In this document: positions 1-9,430 of the stretch, in pieces
How positions within the stretch are numbered: position 1 is the stretch's first letter
Layout: each line of letters starts with the position of its first letter
DNA from: UBA4744 sp963718995
GTDB taxonomy: Bacteria > Actinomycetota > Acidimicrobiia > Spongiisociales > UBA4744
NCBI GenBank assembly: GCA_963718995.1
Contig: CAVRAP010000005.1
Location: 1 to 64,000 of the forward strand
DNA length: 64,000 bases
Direction of reading: 5' to 3'
Notes under the pieces: model-generated
Databases searched by the model: none
Seen by the model: the letters and a program-made list of their open reading frames with translations, nothing else
Told to the model about the DNA's origin: nothing
Program-made: the position numbers and the translations under genes

Positions 1-285
1 GGTGGCGTAGGCGAATCCGATCGGGACCGCCCGGTTGATGTGGGCTCCGTAAATGGCCAGGGCGCCGGTCAGGTCGGTAATCACACCAACCGTCACGGGC
101 TCATCGCAGGTGGCGCCCATCATGGCCTCAGTGGTGTCGGTCGTGCCTTCGGTTGTCGTGGTTTCGGCGGCCGTGGTCGTCGTCTCGGCAGCCGTGGTCG
201 TGGTCGCGGTGTCCTCGGCCGCACAGGCGGCCAGGATCAGCACCAGCACTACCAGCATGGCCGGCAGTCGTATAGCTTTCCTCAT
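1..285 (-). CDS. Solute-binding lipoprotein of an ABC transporter (5' part only)
   Basis: The first 95 residues are visible and the gene runs off the left edge. A lipoprotein signal peptide ends in a lipobox LILAAC with the modified Cys at residue 21. A low-complexity Thr/Glu linker follows (runs of TTTT, about residues 26-50). The mature domain then opens with VGVITDLTGALAIYG, the first strand and binding loop typical of periplasmic-binding proteins of the branched-chain amino acid type (Peripla_BP_6). The start ATG overlaps the stop of the upstream hydrolase gene (ATGA) and has an AAGGAGGG ribosome site, so the two are probably co-translated. Substrate is unknown. Confidence 0.75.
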   Translation of the reverse strand, partial: MRKAIRLPAMLVVLVLILAACAAEDTATTTTAAETTTTAAETTTTEGTTDTTEAMMGATCDEPVTVGVITDLTGALAIYGAHINRAVPIGFAYAT

Positions 286-1364
286 TCGTTCCCTCCTTGG
301 GGGCTGTTCTCTTGCAGTTGGCGGTGAAAGACCTGATTGAATTCGTCCGGTTTCTCGATGAACGGCACATGGCCGGCGTCGTCGATGACGACCTCCCGGT
401 ACACGCCGCCGCCCTCCCGGTAGGAGTCGAGCATGGCCCGGATCTGGGCGAGCATCGGCTGGGGCGGGTAGACGTCGGGACCCGGGTAATTGGGGATCAG
501 ACCGGTCGGGCCGATCGTCCCGGGATCAGCGGCGGATGTGTCGGACACCATGAGGTCGTCGCTGCCGCGCACCCACAGCACCGGCGGCTTGGGATCGGCG
601 GCTACGACACCGGTTGCCTCATTGGTGTACTTGGGCGACAGAGCGTTGTTCGGCCCCAGCAGGCCGGGGGCCGCAAACGGCCAGTTGGCGGAGGGCAGGG
701 CGTCGCCCGGGTAGTCCTCGAGCCCGAGGTGCGTGGACAGCATCGACGCCACCATCGCATCCTCGTTGGGAGGTACGAACGGTCCTTTGACCAGCAGACT
801 CCGGAGCACCGAGCGGGCGGTGAAGGGACTGTCGGCGGTGCTATCTCCGGCCTCCAGGCTGGCCACCAGGAGCGGATTGATCAATCCTGCCCCCGACCCG
901 GCGAAGTCGTCGGAACACGGGGTGCCGTCGGCGTCCTTGGTCGCTCCAAAACCAAACGGGGAGCCGGGGTCGGCCTGGGTAATGCTGAGCCACCGGTGCG
1001 GGTGTTCGGCGAGCAGCCGCCACACCACGATGCTGCCCAGGGAGTTGCCAACCAGGTGCGCTCGATCGACACCCAGGTGGTCGAGCAAAGCGAGAGCGTC
1101 GTCGGCCAGATCACCGACTCCACGGGTGGCATCGATCTTCGCTGCCGGGTCGGCGTCTCCGTAGCCGCGCTGGTCGGGAGCGATGCCCCGGTACCCGTCG
1201 GGAAGGGCCAGCATCGTCTCTTCCCACCAGGTGGCCGAGGTGACGTTGCCGTGCAGAAACAGAACCGGGATACCGTCGGCCGGTCCGGTGGTGAGCACGC
1301 GAGTGGTCAGCCGGGCGGTGGTCACGGTCGTCGCCGTCACGCCGGGCAAAGCGGGAACGGTCAT
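282..1364 (-). CDS. Alpha/beta hydrolase
   Basis: A 360-residue alpha/beta-hydrolase-fold protein. Visible motifs are the oxyanion-hole loop FLHGN (about residue 37-40), DQRGYGD near 64-70, the nucleophile elbow GNSLG with Ser108, and the C-terminal catalytic His in DAGHVPFIEKP. A stretch of about 100 residues between the core and the C-terminal strands is a cap insertion. It overlaps the TetR gene upstream by ATGA and the lipoprotein gene downstream by ATGA, so regulator, enzyme and binding protein form one transcript. The substrate cannot be told from sequence. Related enzymes include epoxide hydrolases and esterases, but a Ser nucleophile argues against epoxide hydrolase. Confidence 0.85.
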   Translation of the reverse strand: MTVPALPGVTATTVTTARLTTRVLTTGPADGIPVLFLHGNVTSATWWEETMLALPDGYRGIAPDQRGYGDADPAAKIDATRGVGDLADDALALLDHLGVDRAHLVGNSLGSIVVWRLLAEHPHRWLSITQADPGSPFGFGATKDADGTPCSDDFAGSGAGLINPLLVASLEAGDSTADSPFTARSVLRSLLVKGPFVPPNEDAMVASMLSTHLGLEDYPGDALPSANWPFAAPGLLGPNNALSPKYTNEATGVVAADPKPPVLWVRGSDDLMVSDTSAADPGTIGPTGLIPNYPGPDVYPPQPMLAQIRAMLDSYREGGGVYREVVIDDAGHVPFIEKPDEFNQVFHRQLQENSPQGGNE

Positions 1365-1978
1365 TGCTCTCCTCGGGCGGTCAGGCCCCGCTCGATGAAC
1401 GCCATGATCTGTTCAAATACCTCGTCCGGCGGGGCGCTTCCTTCGTTCAGCACCCAGTGACCACCGGTGAATTCGGCAATCCCCATGAGGATGTTGGCGA
1501 CGGTGGTTGGATCCAAATCGGCTCGCAGTTGCCCGTCGGCGATGGCTTGCTTGATCCCGTGCACATACCCTTCACCGAGGGTGTCGTAGTGCCAGCGGTA
1601 GATGTCGTAGTCGACGAACTCAGCCTCCCGGACCACTTTGTAGAGAGCGCGATGGCGGGCGACATAGTCGAAGAAGGCCCGCATTCCGGTCCGTTCCATC
1701 TCGAGACGTTCGGTCATGCCTGTGATCGATCGAGCGATGGCGGCGCGCATGTCGTGGTTGAGGACCCGGACCAGTTCGGTAAAGGCGGCCTTCTTATCGG
1801 GGAAATAGACGTAGAAGGTGCCCTGAGCGACACCGGCCCGGCGGGTGATCTCCGCAACGGAAGCCCGGTCGTAGCTCAGCTCACCGAAGACTTCCTCGGC
1901 AGCATCCAGGATGGCCTGACGGGTGGCGCGGCCCCGGGCGGTGACGGGCAGCTCTTCAGAAGTTGACGGCTGAGTCAT
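1361..1978 (-). CDS. TetR-family transcriptional regulator
   Basis: 205 residues. The N-terminal helix-turn-helix (about residues 15-62) has the classic TetR pattern, with RQAILDAAEEVFGE, then VAEITRRAGVAQGTFYVYF and DKKAAF. The C-terminal ligand-binding part is helical and not diagnostic. It is the first gene of a three-gene unit with the hydrolase and the solute-binding lipoprotein and probably controls that unit. A -10-like TAATGT lies 5 nt before the ATG, so the message may be leaderless. The ligand is unknown. Confidence 0.9.
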   Translation of the reverse strand: MTQPSTSEELPVTARGRATRQAILDAAEEVFGELSYDRASVAEITRRAGVAQGTFYVYFPDKKAAFTELVRVLNHDMRAAIARSITGMTERLEMERTGMRAFFDYVARHRALYKVVREAEFVDYDIYRWHYDTLGEGYVHGIKQAIADGQLRADLDPTTVANILMGIAEFTGGHWVLNEGSAPPDEVFEQIMAFIERGLTARGEQ

Positions 1979-1989
1979 GTATCACATTA
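1979..1989 (-). promoter_or_regulatory. Leaderless-type -10 element of the tetR unit
   Basis: On the minus strand TAATGT is followed by 5 nt and the ATG of the TetR gene, with no Shine-Dalgarno sequence between. This matches the TANNNT-N5-7-start arrangement seen at other genes in the window. Confidence 0.45.
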
Positions 1990-2054
1990 TGGGGTTCCCG
2001 TTGCCCCGGCCGTCGACTCAGATCATGGTTGGTTTTCGCGACCTTTCCGGGTGG

Positions 2055-3431
2055 TCACGGCAGGTCGCCCCCCTCGAGGGGGAGCTGCATCGTCTCAGGA
2101 TCGAAAGGTTCGCCGATTTCCTCCTGCGGCCACTCCCCTTCGTCCAACGGCTGCGCCACCGGGGTGAGTTCGTGCTGCTCGGCCACCGGCGCTTGCCCGT
2201 CCTCAGGTCTGCGATGTCTCCCCGGGGGCCAGAGGGCCCACTGGGAAGAACCGCGCGCAGCCACCATTCCGAGGGTCCAGGCTCCCAAACCCAGCAGCGC
2301 CATGAGCGCCGTCACGAACACCCGCACCGTCGGAATGACGAGGAGCAGTCCCCATACGAGCAATCCGATCAAGTATCCGAACAGGGCTGATCGGCGCCCC
2401 TTCGTGAGCCTCGATCCCAGGACCGTCAAGACGGGAACCGGGGAGACGAGCAGGCCGAAGAGCAACAGCCCCACCAACAGCACGCCGATGGGCAGCCCGA
2501 TAATGGCAGTGGGCAGGGCCAGTTCCGGCGAAGAATCGACCACCAGGACCACGATCATGACGAGCAATGCCAACGGCACCACCAGCACCAGGAGACCAAC
2601 CCCCAGAGCCAGAAGTGTGCGAGATTGCGTGCGATCCACCGCCATTCGCAGCGTTCGGGGCGTGAGCCAGAAAAGGAGGAATCCCAGACCGGCAACCGCA
2701 AGGAAAACCAGCACCCCGGTGAGAGTGAAGATGGCCTGCACCCGGACATTCGGAGTGACGGGGTCCCGACGGGTGATGGCCCTGCCGACTTCCACGTCGG
2801 CGGCAATATCTGCTTCTCGCTCCGATCGATAACCCAGGCCGCCTTCGATCCGGGCACCGGGCAGAACCTCGAGATCCCTCACGGTGATTTCTACGTCCCG
2901 TCCGACCGTGCCGCCGAGGCGGGCTCCATCGAATACCCGTCCGAGGATGTCCCTCCCGACGGTCCCACGAACATCGAGCGAAAGGGTCCAGGCCTGGATA
3001 TCGCGACCGACCTTCCCGGTGACCACCGTTGAGCGGGCACCGGTGAAGAGATCAACGCCGACCGCACCTTCGACTCTCACCACGTCTGCCGCTACCCGCA
3101 AAGACCCACCGACGGTGCCCGTTACAACCACCAACGGGGAGTAGCCGACCACGTCACCTTCAACGGTCCCTTTGATCTCGAGAGACTGGAAGGCGGCGAC
3201 CACCAGGTCGCCCTGAACCGTTCCTTCGATGAGGACATCGTTTCCGCCTGCGTAGAGATCCTCGTCGACGACGTCACCCTCGCGGACCAGCACTGTGGCG
3301 GCCGCCGCCCGGTCGGCCAGGATGAGCGGTCGCTCCATGGCCTGCGCCGGTCGGGCCACGGAGAGCAGGGAGATGATGGCCAGGGCCAGGGTGGTGATGG
3401 CTGTTGCGGCTCGGCACCGGGTGTTCGTCAC
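2055..3431 (-). CDS. Bactofilin-like polymer-forming membrane protein
   Basis: 458 residues. A signal peptide or first membrane helix (residues about 8-32, ending AQAM) is followed by about 150 residues of short beta-strand repeats built on G-T-V-x-[GR]-D (for example KGTVEGDVVG, RGTVGRDILG, GGTVGRDVEI). This is the right-handed beta-helix pattern of bactofilins and polymer-forming cytoskeletal proteins. Then come about six hydrophobic segments (about residues 235-395) and an acidic, Pro-rich tail. I infer an extracytoplasmic beta-helix anchored by a membrane domain, not a cytosolic bactofilin. The GTG start is supported by TAGGCT placed exactly 6 nt upstream (leaderless). Function is unknown. 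Confidence 0.7.
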   Translation of the reverse strand: MTNTRCRAATAITTLALAIISLLSVARPAQAMERPLILADRAAAATVLVREGDVVDEDLYAGGNDVLIEGTVQGDLVVAAFQSLEIKGTVEGDVVGYSPLVVVTGTVGGSLRVAADVVRVEGAVGVDLFTGARSTVVTGKVGRDIQAWTLSLDVRGTVGRDILGRVFDGARLGGTVGRDVEITVRDLEVLPGARIEGGLGYRSEREADIAADVEVGRAITRRDPVTPNVRVQAIFTLTGVLVFLAVAGLGFLLFWLTPRTLRMAVDRTQSRTLLALGVGLLVLVVPLALLVMIVVLVVDSSPELALPTAIIGLPIGVLLVGLLLFGLLVSPVPVLTVLGSRLTKGRRSALFGYLIGLLVWGLLLVIPTVRVFVTALMALLGLGAWTLGMVAARGSSQWALWPPGRHRRPEDGQAPVAEQHELTPVAQPLDEGEWPQEEIGEPFDPETMQLPLEGGDLP

Positions 3432-3443
3432 GCTGTGAGCCTA
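3432..3443 (-). promoter_or_regulatory. Leaderless-type -10 element (TAGGCT + 6 nt + GTG)
   Basis: The minus strand reads TAGGCT CACAGC GTG. The hexamer fits the actinobacterial -10 consensus TANNNT. The six-base spacing would put the transcription start at or next to the start codon of the bactofilin-like gene. Confidence 0.5.
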
Positions 3444-3506
3444 AATGGCTTGGGGAGCTTTCACGTTTCTCGTTGGCATCGCTGCCGGAGCGGAGACGGC
3501 CAGGAT

Positions 3507-3974
3507 CTACCCGGTCTCGATGATCGCAATCAGTTGCAGGGCACCGTTGCGGACCGAAGCCGCCTCATCGTACGAGAGCTGTTTTCCTTGCTGGGCGTCG
3601 ACCTGCTTGATGAGCGAGTCGAGCTTGGCGACTGCTCCGCCGACATCGCCTCCGAGGTACCGGCTTCTGGCGTCCTCGACTTTGCCGACGAGACTGTTTC
3701 CCAACGAATCGATGCCATCGATCCTGGCGAACAGATCATCGAAGAGGTCGGTACCCACACCATCGTCGAGGGGAGCGACGAACGCTTTGGCCGGAAACGC
3801 GTTGCCGACCTCATCGAACACATCGGACGTGGCATCCCCGACAAATCCGACCACCAGCGCAGCCGTCAAGCCGATGAGTACGAGGGCCAGGCTGTACTCA
3901 ACCATGCTTGCGCCGCCGTCGGCATCGAAAACACGCCGGCATCGCCCCACAGATTCCCCCTCCCATTGCCCCAA
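3507..3974 (-). CDS. Flp-type (type IVb) pilin-like protein
   Basis: 155 residues. The sequence GGASMVEYSLALVLIGL near residues 20-37 is a class III prepilin site: cleavage after Gly leaves Ala at +1, Glu at +5 and Tyr at +6, the Flp-pilin signature. A single hydrophobic helix follows. Flp pilins are usually 50-80 residues, but this one has an extra soluble domain of about 100 residues with acidic helices. No tad/cpa secretion genes or prepilin peptidase lie in the window, so assembly would depend on genes elsewhere. It could be a pseudopilin or a Flp-anchored secreted protein instead of a fibre subunit. Confidence 0.65.
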   Translation of the reverse strand: MGQWEGESVGRCRRVFDADGGASMVEYSLALVLIGLTAALVVGFVGDATSDVFDEVGNAFPAKAFVAPLDDGVGTDLFDDLFARIDGIDSLGNSLVGKVEDARSRYLGGDVGGAVAKLDSLIKQVDAQQGKQLSYDEAASVRNGALQLIAIIETG

Positions 3975-4097
3975 ACTCCCACCTGCAAGGTATCAGTTGC
4001 GGGGCGCCCACGAAGGGTGGTTTCCGGCACACACCGGGGCCCTAGTCCTGTCGTCGAGTGAGGAATCCGGGGCGCCAACGACCGGCGACGGCGGTGG

Positions 4098-5570
4098 CTA
4101 GAAAGGAAGCGCCTGGCCGACCAGATCGAGCAAAGGTGTTGGGTACACACCGAAGGCCACCGTTATGGCAACGGCCACGATGAGTACCCACCGAAGCGCT
4201 CCGACCGGCTCGAATCCGGCGCGCATGGTTCCCGGGGCTTCAGCAAATTTGGGTTCCCGCATGTACATCAGGACGATCACCCGTAGGTAGAAGAAGAAGC
4301 CGGCCACCGAAGCGACCAGAGCAGCGATCACCAGCCACTCGAAGTCGGCCCGCCAGGCAGCGGCGAACACGCCGAACTTCCCTACGAACCCGGCGGTGAG
4401 GGGCACCCCGGACATGGCCAGCATCAGCATGGCGAGGACCGCGGCCAGGAAAGGCGACCTTCTCGAAAGGCCCTCGTAGTCGGACAAAGGCGACCCGGCC
4501 GCAGTCGGTCCGGCGACCGCCGCCACAACGGCGAACGCCCCGATCAGCTGCACCGTATAGACCGCCAGGTAGAACCAGACCGCGGGCATCCCTGCCTCTC
4601 CGGCTGTCAAGCCGGTCAGGATGAAGCCGGCATGCGCCACCCCCGAATACGCCAGCATGCGGCGGATGTCGCTCTGCGCGATGGCCAGGAGGGTTCCGGT
4701 GGCAATCGAAAGCACGGCCAGGAACGCCAGCCCGAGCGCCCACTCGGTGTTGTAGAGCGGGAAGGCGGTGATGACGATACGGCCCAGCCCGGCAAACGCT
4801 CCTACCTTGGCGCCGGAAGCCATGAACCCGACGATCCCGGCCGGAGACCCCTGGTACGTGTCCGGGGCCCACACATGGAAAGGAGCTGCCGACACCTTGA
4901 AGGCCAGCCCGGCAATGAGCAAGGCCATCCCGATGAGCAGGACTTCGGGTTCGAGCACGACGTTGGCGCGCAGGAACGCACCGATCTCGTAGATCGAGAG
5001 TCCCCCCGTCCCGGCGAAGGACAGGGCCACCCCGTAGATGAAGAGGGCGGAGGCGAAGGAGCCGAGCAGGAAGTACTTGAGCGCCGCTTCGTCGCTCTCC
5101 GGCCTTTCGCGCGTGATCCCGGCGAGGACGTAGAGGCTGATCGAGGCGATCTCGAGGCCCATGAACATCATCACCAGGTTGGCGGAGACGGCCATGAACT
5201 GGAATCCGGCGATGGCCATGAAGACGAGCACGATGCCTTCAGCGCCGCGCCGTCCCAAGCGCTCGACCATGCCCCAGGCCGTTGCCAGTCCGAGGGCGCC
5301 GACGAGGAGCAGGATGAACGTGGCCAGCACGCCGTACCCGTCGATGACCACCATGTTGGAGAACGCCAGGAACGGCCCTTCGGTGGAGACCCGATCCCAC
5401 TGGAACCAGGCAAGAACGGTGGCTGCCAGCAAGGTTCCGGCCACCAACCAGGCGTGGACCCGGGCGGAAGGCTTGCGGAACACGTCGATCATCAGCACCA
5501 GCACGGCCCCGAGGGTGAGGATGATCTCCGGAGCAACCGCCAGATAGGACACGCCGTAGGTTTCGCTCAT
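4098..5570 (-). CDS. nuoN: NADH-quinone oxidoreductase subunit N
   Basis: 490 residues and about 14 transmembrane segments. This is an antiporter-like proton-pumping subunit of the complex I membrane arm. The proton-antiporter core is recognisable (YFLLGSFASALFIYGVAL, then FKVSAAPFHVWAPDTYQGSP with the functional Lys, and LAYSGVAHAGFILTG). It is the last gene of the nuo operon and overlaps nuoM by ATGA. Length is normal and the frame is intact. Confidence 0.95.
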   Translation of the reverse strand: MSETYGVSYLAVAPEIILTLGAVLVLMIDVFRKPSARVHAWLVAGTLLAATVLAWFQWDRVSTEGPFLAFSNMVVIDGYGVLATFILLLVGALGLATAWGMVERLGRRGAEGIVLVFMAIAGFQFMAVSANLVMMFMGLEIASISLYVLAGITRERPESDEAALKYFLLGSFASALFIYGVALSFAGTGGLSIYEIGAFLRANVVLEPEVLLIGMALLIAGLAFKVSAAPFHVWAPDTYQGSPAGIVGFMASGAKVGAFAGLGRIVITAFPLYNTEWALGLAFLAVLSIATGTLLAIAQSDIRRMLAYSGVAHAGFILTGLTAGEAGMPAVWFYLAVYTVQLIGAFAVVAAVAGPTAAGSPLSDYEGLSRRSPFLAAVLAMLMLAMSGVPLTAGFVGKFGVFAAAWRADFEWLVIAALVASVAGFFFYLRVIVLMYMREPKFAEAPGTMRAGFEPVGALRWVLIVAVAITVAFGVYPTPLLDLVGQALPF

Positions 5571-7108
5571 GGTCCCTCCCCCGTGAACACATCGGCGAAA
5601 CGTCCCGGTTCGGGCACCTGGAAGTCGGTGACCTGTTCGATCCGATCCAGGATGGCCTCAGTCGATGGGGCGATGCGGTCGAGGGCCGGTTTCGGGTACA
5701 GACCCAGCACCAGCATCAGGGCGACGAGGGGCAGCAGGATGGCGACTTCCCGGAAGTTGAGATCCAGCAGCTTCTCGTTCTCCGGCTTCGTGACCGGCCC
5801 GGTGAAGACCCGCTCATAGGCCCACAGCAGATAGATGGCTGCAAGCACCACGCCGAAGGCAGCAATGATGGCGTAGGGCTGGAGGGTCGTGTAGCTCCCC
5901 AGCAGCACCAGGAACTCGCCGACAAAGCCGTTCAAGCCGGGCAGCCCTATCGAGGCAAACGACGTGAAGAGGAATATCCCGGCGTAGATCGGCATGACTT
6001 TGGCCAGGCCTCCGAAGTCGGCAATCCGCTTGGTGTGCCGCCGTTCGTAGATCATTCCCACGAGGAGGAACAAGGCGCCGGTCGTGACACCGTGATTGAC
6101 CATCTGGATGACCCCGCCCTGCAATCCCTGGCTGGTCAGCGCAAAAGTCCCGAGCACGATGAAGCCGAGGTGGCTCACCGACGAATAGGCAACCAGTTTC
6201 TTCAGATCGGGTTGGACGATGGCCACCGCCGCTCCATAGATGATGCCGATGACGGCCAACACGGCCATCACGGGGACCAGTTTCACGGAGGCTTCCGGGA
6301 ACAAGGCAAGATTGAACCGCAACAGTCCGTAGGTACCGAGCTTCAGCAAGACGCCGGCCAGCAGCACAGAACCGGCGGTCGGTGCCTCAACATGAGCGTC
6401 GGGCAGCCACGTGTGAAGCGGGAACAGCGGCACCTTGATCGCAAAGGCCAGGGCGAACGCGCCGAACAGCCACATCTCGGTGGTGGTGCTCATCGACAGC
6501 TGCAACAGGTCGGTGTAATCGAAGCTCATCTGCCCGGTCTGACTCCCGTACAGGAGCGCCATGGCGATGATGCCGGCCAGCATCAGAGCCGATCCGAAGG
6601 CAGTGAAGATGAAGAATTTGATCGCCGCGTAGATCCTGCGCTCGCCACCCCAGATGCCGATGATGAAGTACATCGGGATGAGGATCACTTCGAAGAACAC
6701 AAAGAAGAGGAAGAGATCGACGGACAGGAATACGCCGATCAAGCCGGCTTCCAAGATCAGCACCATCGCCACGAAGAGCTTGAGCCGATCCGCAATAGCG
6801 GTCGACGCAGCCAGCGAGATAGGCACCAGGATGGTGGTCAGCACCACCAGCAGGAGCGAGATCCCGTCGACGCCGAGGTGCCAGGAGATTCCCCACGGTT
6901 CGTACCAGGGGGTCTTCTCAACGAACTGGAAGACGGCGACACCCTTCTCGAAGGCAAAGAACAGGTAGCCGGCCAGCCCGATCGGAAGGATGCTCAACGC
7001 CACGCCGACGGGCAGAATCACTTCTTTCCGGCGCTCGGGAATCAACGCGATGACCAGCGCCGAGGCAGCCGGGAGGAGGATCAGAACGGAGAGTATGGGG
7101 AAGTCCAT
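5567..7108 (-). CDS. nuoM: NADH-quinone oxidoreductase subunit M
   Basis: 513 residues and about 14 transmembrane helices, the second antiporter-like subunit. The conserved Glu in the fifth helix region (FFVFFEVILIPMYFIIGIWG) and the Lys and His motifs (FAIKVPLFPLHTWLPDAHVE, LVAYSSVSHLGFIVLG) are present. It starts one base before the nuoL stop region and overlaps nuoN downstream by 4 nt. The frame is intact. Confidence 0.95.
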   Translation of the reverse strand: MDFPILSVLILLPAASALVIALIPERRKEVILPVGVALSILPIGLAGYLFFAFEKGVAVFQFVEKTPWYEPWGISWHLGVDGISLLLVVLTTILVPISLAASTAIADRLKLFVAMVLILEAGLIGVFLSVDLFLFFVFFEVILIPMYFIIGIWGGERRIYAAIKFFIFTAFGSALMLAGIIAMALLYGSQTGQMSFDYTDLLQLSMSTTTEMWLFGAFALAFAIKVPLFPLHTWLPDAHVEAPTAGSVLLAGVLLKLGTYGLLRFNLALFPEASVKLVPVMAVLAVIGIIYGAAVAIVQPDLKKLVAYSSVSHLGFIVLGTFALTSQGLQGGVIQMVNHGVTTGALFLLVGMIYERRHTKRIADFGGLAKVMPIYAGIFLFTSFASIGLPGLNGFVGEFLVLLGSYTTLQPYAIIAAFGVVLAAIYLLWAYERVFTGPVTKPENEKLLDLNFREVAILLPLVALMLVLGLYPKPALDRIAPSTEAILDRIEQVTDFQVPEPGRFADVFTGEGP

Positions 7109-9018
7109 CTACAACCCCCCGCTGCTCAGGAACCAGATGACCAGACCGACCGCCCCGGCCGCCAGGATCAGCGCGTAGTTCCGGACCAGACCCGTCTGGA
7201 GCGGTCGCAGTGCGGTCGAGAACGCGCTGAACAAGTACGCCAACGCCGTTGGCGATTCCATCGACCAGCTTGGCGTCGAAGGAGAAGGCGGCCCAGCTCG
7301 AGGCCTTCTTGCCGGGGAGCACGATCATCCTTCCGTACACCTGGTCAACCCAGTAGGCGTTCTCCATGGCGAACCATGGCCGCCGCAATCTGGCCAGGAC
7401 ACGGTCGCGCCGCTCCTCCGGTCCCAGGTAGAGGGCTACGGCCATGAGGATGCCGATCACGCCGGCCAGCACGGAAACGCCGGCCAGGATCCACAGCAAT
7501 GCCCCCTCAGGAGCGTGGGCCAGCTCGACCCCTTCAAAAGCCGGCTCGAGGAAATGCTCCAGACCCAGCCGGAAGGGTGTGTTCACGAGGCCACCAACCA
7601 CCGACAGCGACGGCCAGAACCATCAGCGGGATGGTCATGGTGTAGGGGGACTCGTGCGGGTGGACACCGTCGTCCCAGCGTGGTTTCCCGAGGAACGTGA
7701 GGATGAACATCCGGGACATGTAGAAGGCCGTGATCATGGCGGTGATCAATCCGATCGCCCACAGGACGTAGTAGAAGCCACCTTTCTCAAAAGCGGTGCC
7801 GAGGATCTCGTCCTTCGACCAGAACCCGGCCAGCGGCGGAATCCCTGCAATGGCCAGGGTGGCGATCCCCATCGTCCACCCGGTGATCTTCATGTTCTTG
7901 AGCAGCCCGCCCATCTTGTTCATGTTCTGCTCGTCCGACATGGCGTGGATGACCGAACCGGCCCCGAGGAAGAGCAGCGCCTTGAAGAACGCATGCGTCA
8001 TGAGGTGGAACACTCCGGCTACATAGGCAGCGGAGCCGACCCCGATGAACATGTAGCCCAGCTGGCTGATGGTCGAGTAGGCCAGCACCCGCTTGATGTC
8101 TTTCTGTGCCACCGCAATGGTGGCGGCCAGCAGGGCGGTGAGCGCCCCGACCGTGGCAACCGCCAGCGAGGCGGTATCGGAGAGCGCGTAGATGGGTGCG
8201 GTGCGGGCCACCACGTAGACGCCGGCCGTGACCATGGTGGCTGCATGGATGAGGGCCGAGACCGGCGTCGGGCCCTCCATGGCGTCGGGCAGCCAGACGT
8301 AGAGGGGTATCTGAGCAGATTTACCGGCGGCGCCGACCAGGAAGAGCAGCCCGATGGCAGTGGCAGTGCCGGCTCCCAGCAACTCGCCGGGGTTCTCCAG
8401 CACCTGGCTGTAGGAGAGGGTTCCAAAGGTCGTGAAGACCAGCATCAGGGCGATCATGAAACCGAAGTCGCCGATCCGGTTGACGATGAAGGCCTTCTTG
8501 CCCGCTGCCGCCGCCGAGGGACGGGTGAACCAGAACGAGATCAGGAGGTACGAGCAGAGTCCGACCAGCTCCCAGCCGAGGAACAGGACGGCGAAGTTGT
8601 TGGCAAGCACCAGGGTCAGCATGGACGTCGCAAAGAGATTCATGTACATGAAGAAGCGCCCGAATCGTTCGTCTCCGTGCATGTAGCCGATCGAATAGAT
8701 GTGGATCAGCGTCCCGACCCCGCTCACGACGAGGACCATCAACGCGGACAGCGGGTCCCAGAGCAGTTCGGCGGTCGCCCCCAACCCGGGAATCCAATCG
8801 AACAGGTACACCGTTTCTGGGTGGGCGCCACCCTGGATGAACGGCACTGCGGCGATCAGGCCGACCACGAACGAAGCACCGATCATCGCCGAGGCGATCC
8901 ACCCGGCGAACGGCTCTCCGATCCGTCGCCCGAAGAAGTGCAGGAAGATGGTGCCCAGGGCAGGAAGGGCGATGATGAGCCAGAGATTGTCTACGAAGAA
9001 GTCGGTCACGGGTGCCAC
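7109..9018 (-). CDS. nuoL: NADH-quinone oxidoreductase subunit L (two frame breaks)
   Basis: The largest antiporter-like subunit, with a lateral helix. The span corresponds to about 636 residues, normal for NuoL, but reading it needs two frame changes, near 7600 (after MTIPLMVLAV) and near 7230 (after VDGIANGVG). The C-terminus resumes as LVIWFLSSGGL before the stop at 7109. Core motifs are intact: FLGWELVGLCSYLLI, KSAQIPLYVWLPDAMEGPTP, LAYSTISQLGYMF. Two GTG starts are possible, at 9018 and 9009. The second has AGGAGG 8 nt upstream. A heptamer repeat island separates it from nuoK. The frame breaks are probably sequence errors, because neighbouring nuo genes are intact. Confidence 0.9.
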
Positions 9019-9035
9019 CTCCTCGCGATAACCGG

Positions 9036-9104
9036 GTCACCAGTTACCAGTAGCCAGTCACCAGTCAATGCGACCTGGGAACTGGAAACTGGAAACTGAC
9101 GACT
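9036..9104. repeat. Bipartite heptamer repeat island between nuoL and nuoK
   Basis: Two period-7 arrays. 9036-9067 has GTCACCA, GTTACCA, GTAGCCA, GTCACCA plus a partial unit. 9077-9104 has GGGAACT, GGAAACT, GGAAACT, GACGACT. The halves are roughly complementary (CCAGT against ACTGG) and could fold as an imperfect hairpin. A GC-rich stretch GCTCCGCTC lies between the array and the nuoK stop. It lies inside the operon, in one of its few real intergenic gaps. Confidence 0.8.
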
Positions 9105-9124
9105 GATCGAGCGGAGCGAGATCT

Positions 9125-9430
9125 TCATCCCTTCATCTCCGAGAGCTCGTCGACCGAGGCGGTGGCCCGGGTTCGGAAAACCGAGACGATGATCGCCAGC
9201 CCGACCACGACTTCGGCGGCAGCCACCACCAGCACGAAGAAGACGGCGAACTGGCCGTTCAGGGTGTTCAGCTCCCGCCCGACCGAGACGAATGTCAGAT
9301 TCACGGCATTGAGCATCAGCTCGATCGACATGAACATGACGATGGCATTGCGGCGCACCAGCAGCCCGGCTGCACCGATCAAGAAAAGGATCGCGGCGAG
9401 GAGCAGATACCAATCGACGGTTACCGTCAT
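9125..9430 (-). CDS. nuoK: NADH-quinone oxidoreductase subunit K
   Basis: 101 residues with three transmembrane helices. The conserved membrane Glu is in SIELMLNAVNLTFV and the second in AAAEVVVGLAI. It has standard NuoK length. It overlaps nuoJ by ATGA and is followed by a heptamer repeat island before nuoL. Confidence 0.95.
   Translation of the reverse strand: MTVTVDWYLLLAAILFLIGAAGLLVRRNAIVMFMSIELMLNAVNLTFVSVGRELNTLNGQFAVFFVLVVAAAEVVVGLAIIVSVFRTRATASVDELSEMKG

Noticed and set aside
7200..7620. Programmed ribosomal frameshifting in nuoL
   Set aside because: Two breaks at non-slippery positions in a housekeeping gene, with the same type of break in many other genes here, point to sequence error.
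6035..9099. Plus-strand open frames of 470 and 551 codons
   Set aside because: They lie antisense to nuoM and nuoL. Their translations are His-, Gln- and Arg-rich low-complexity sequence, as expected from the complement of hydrophobic codons.
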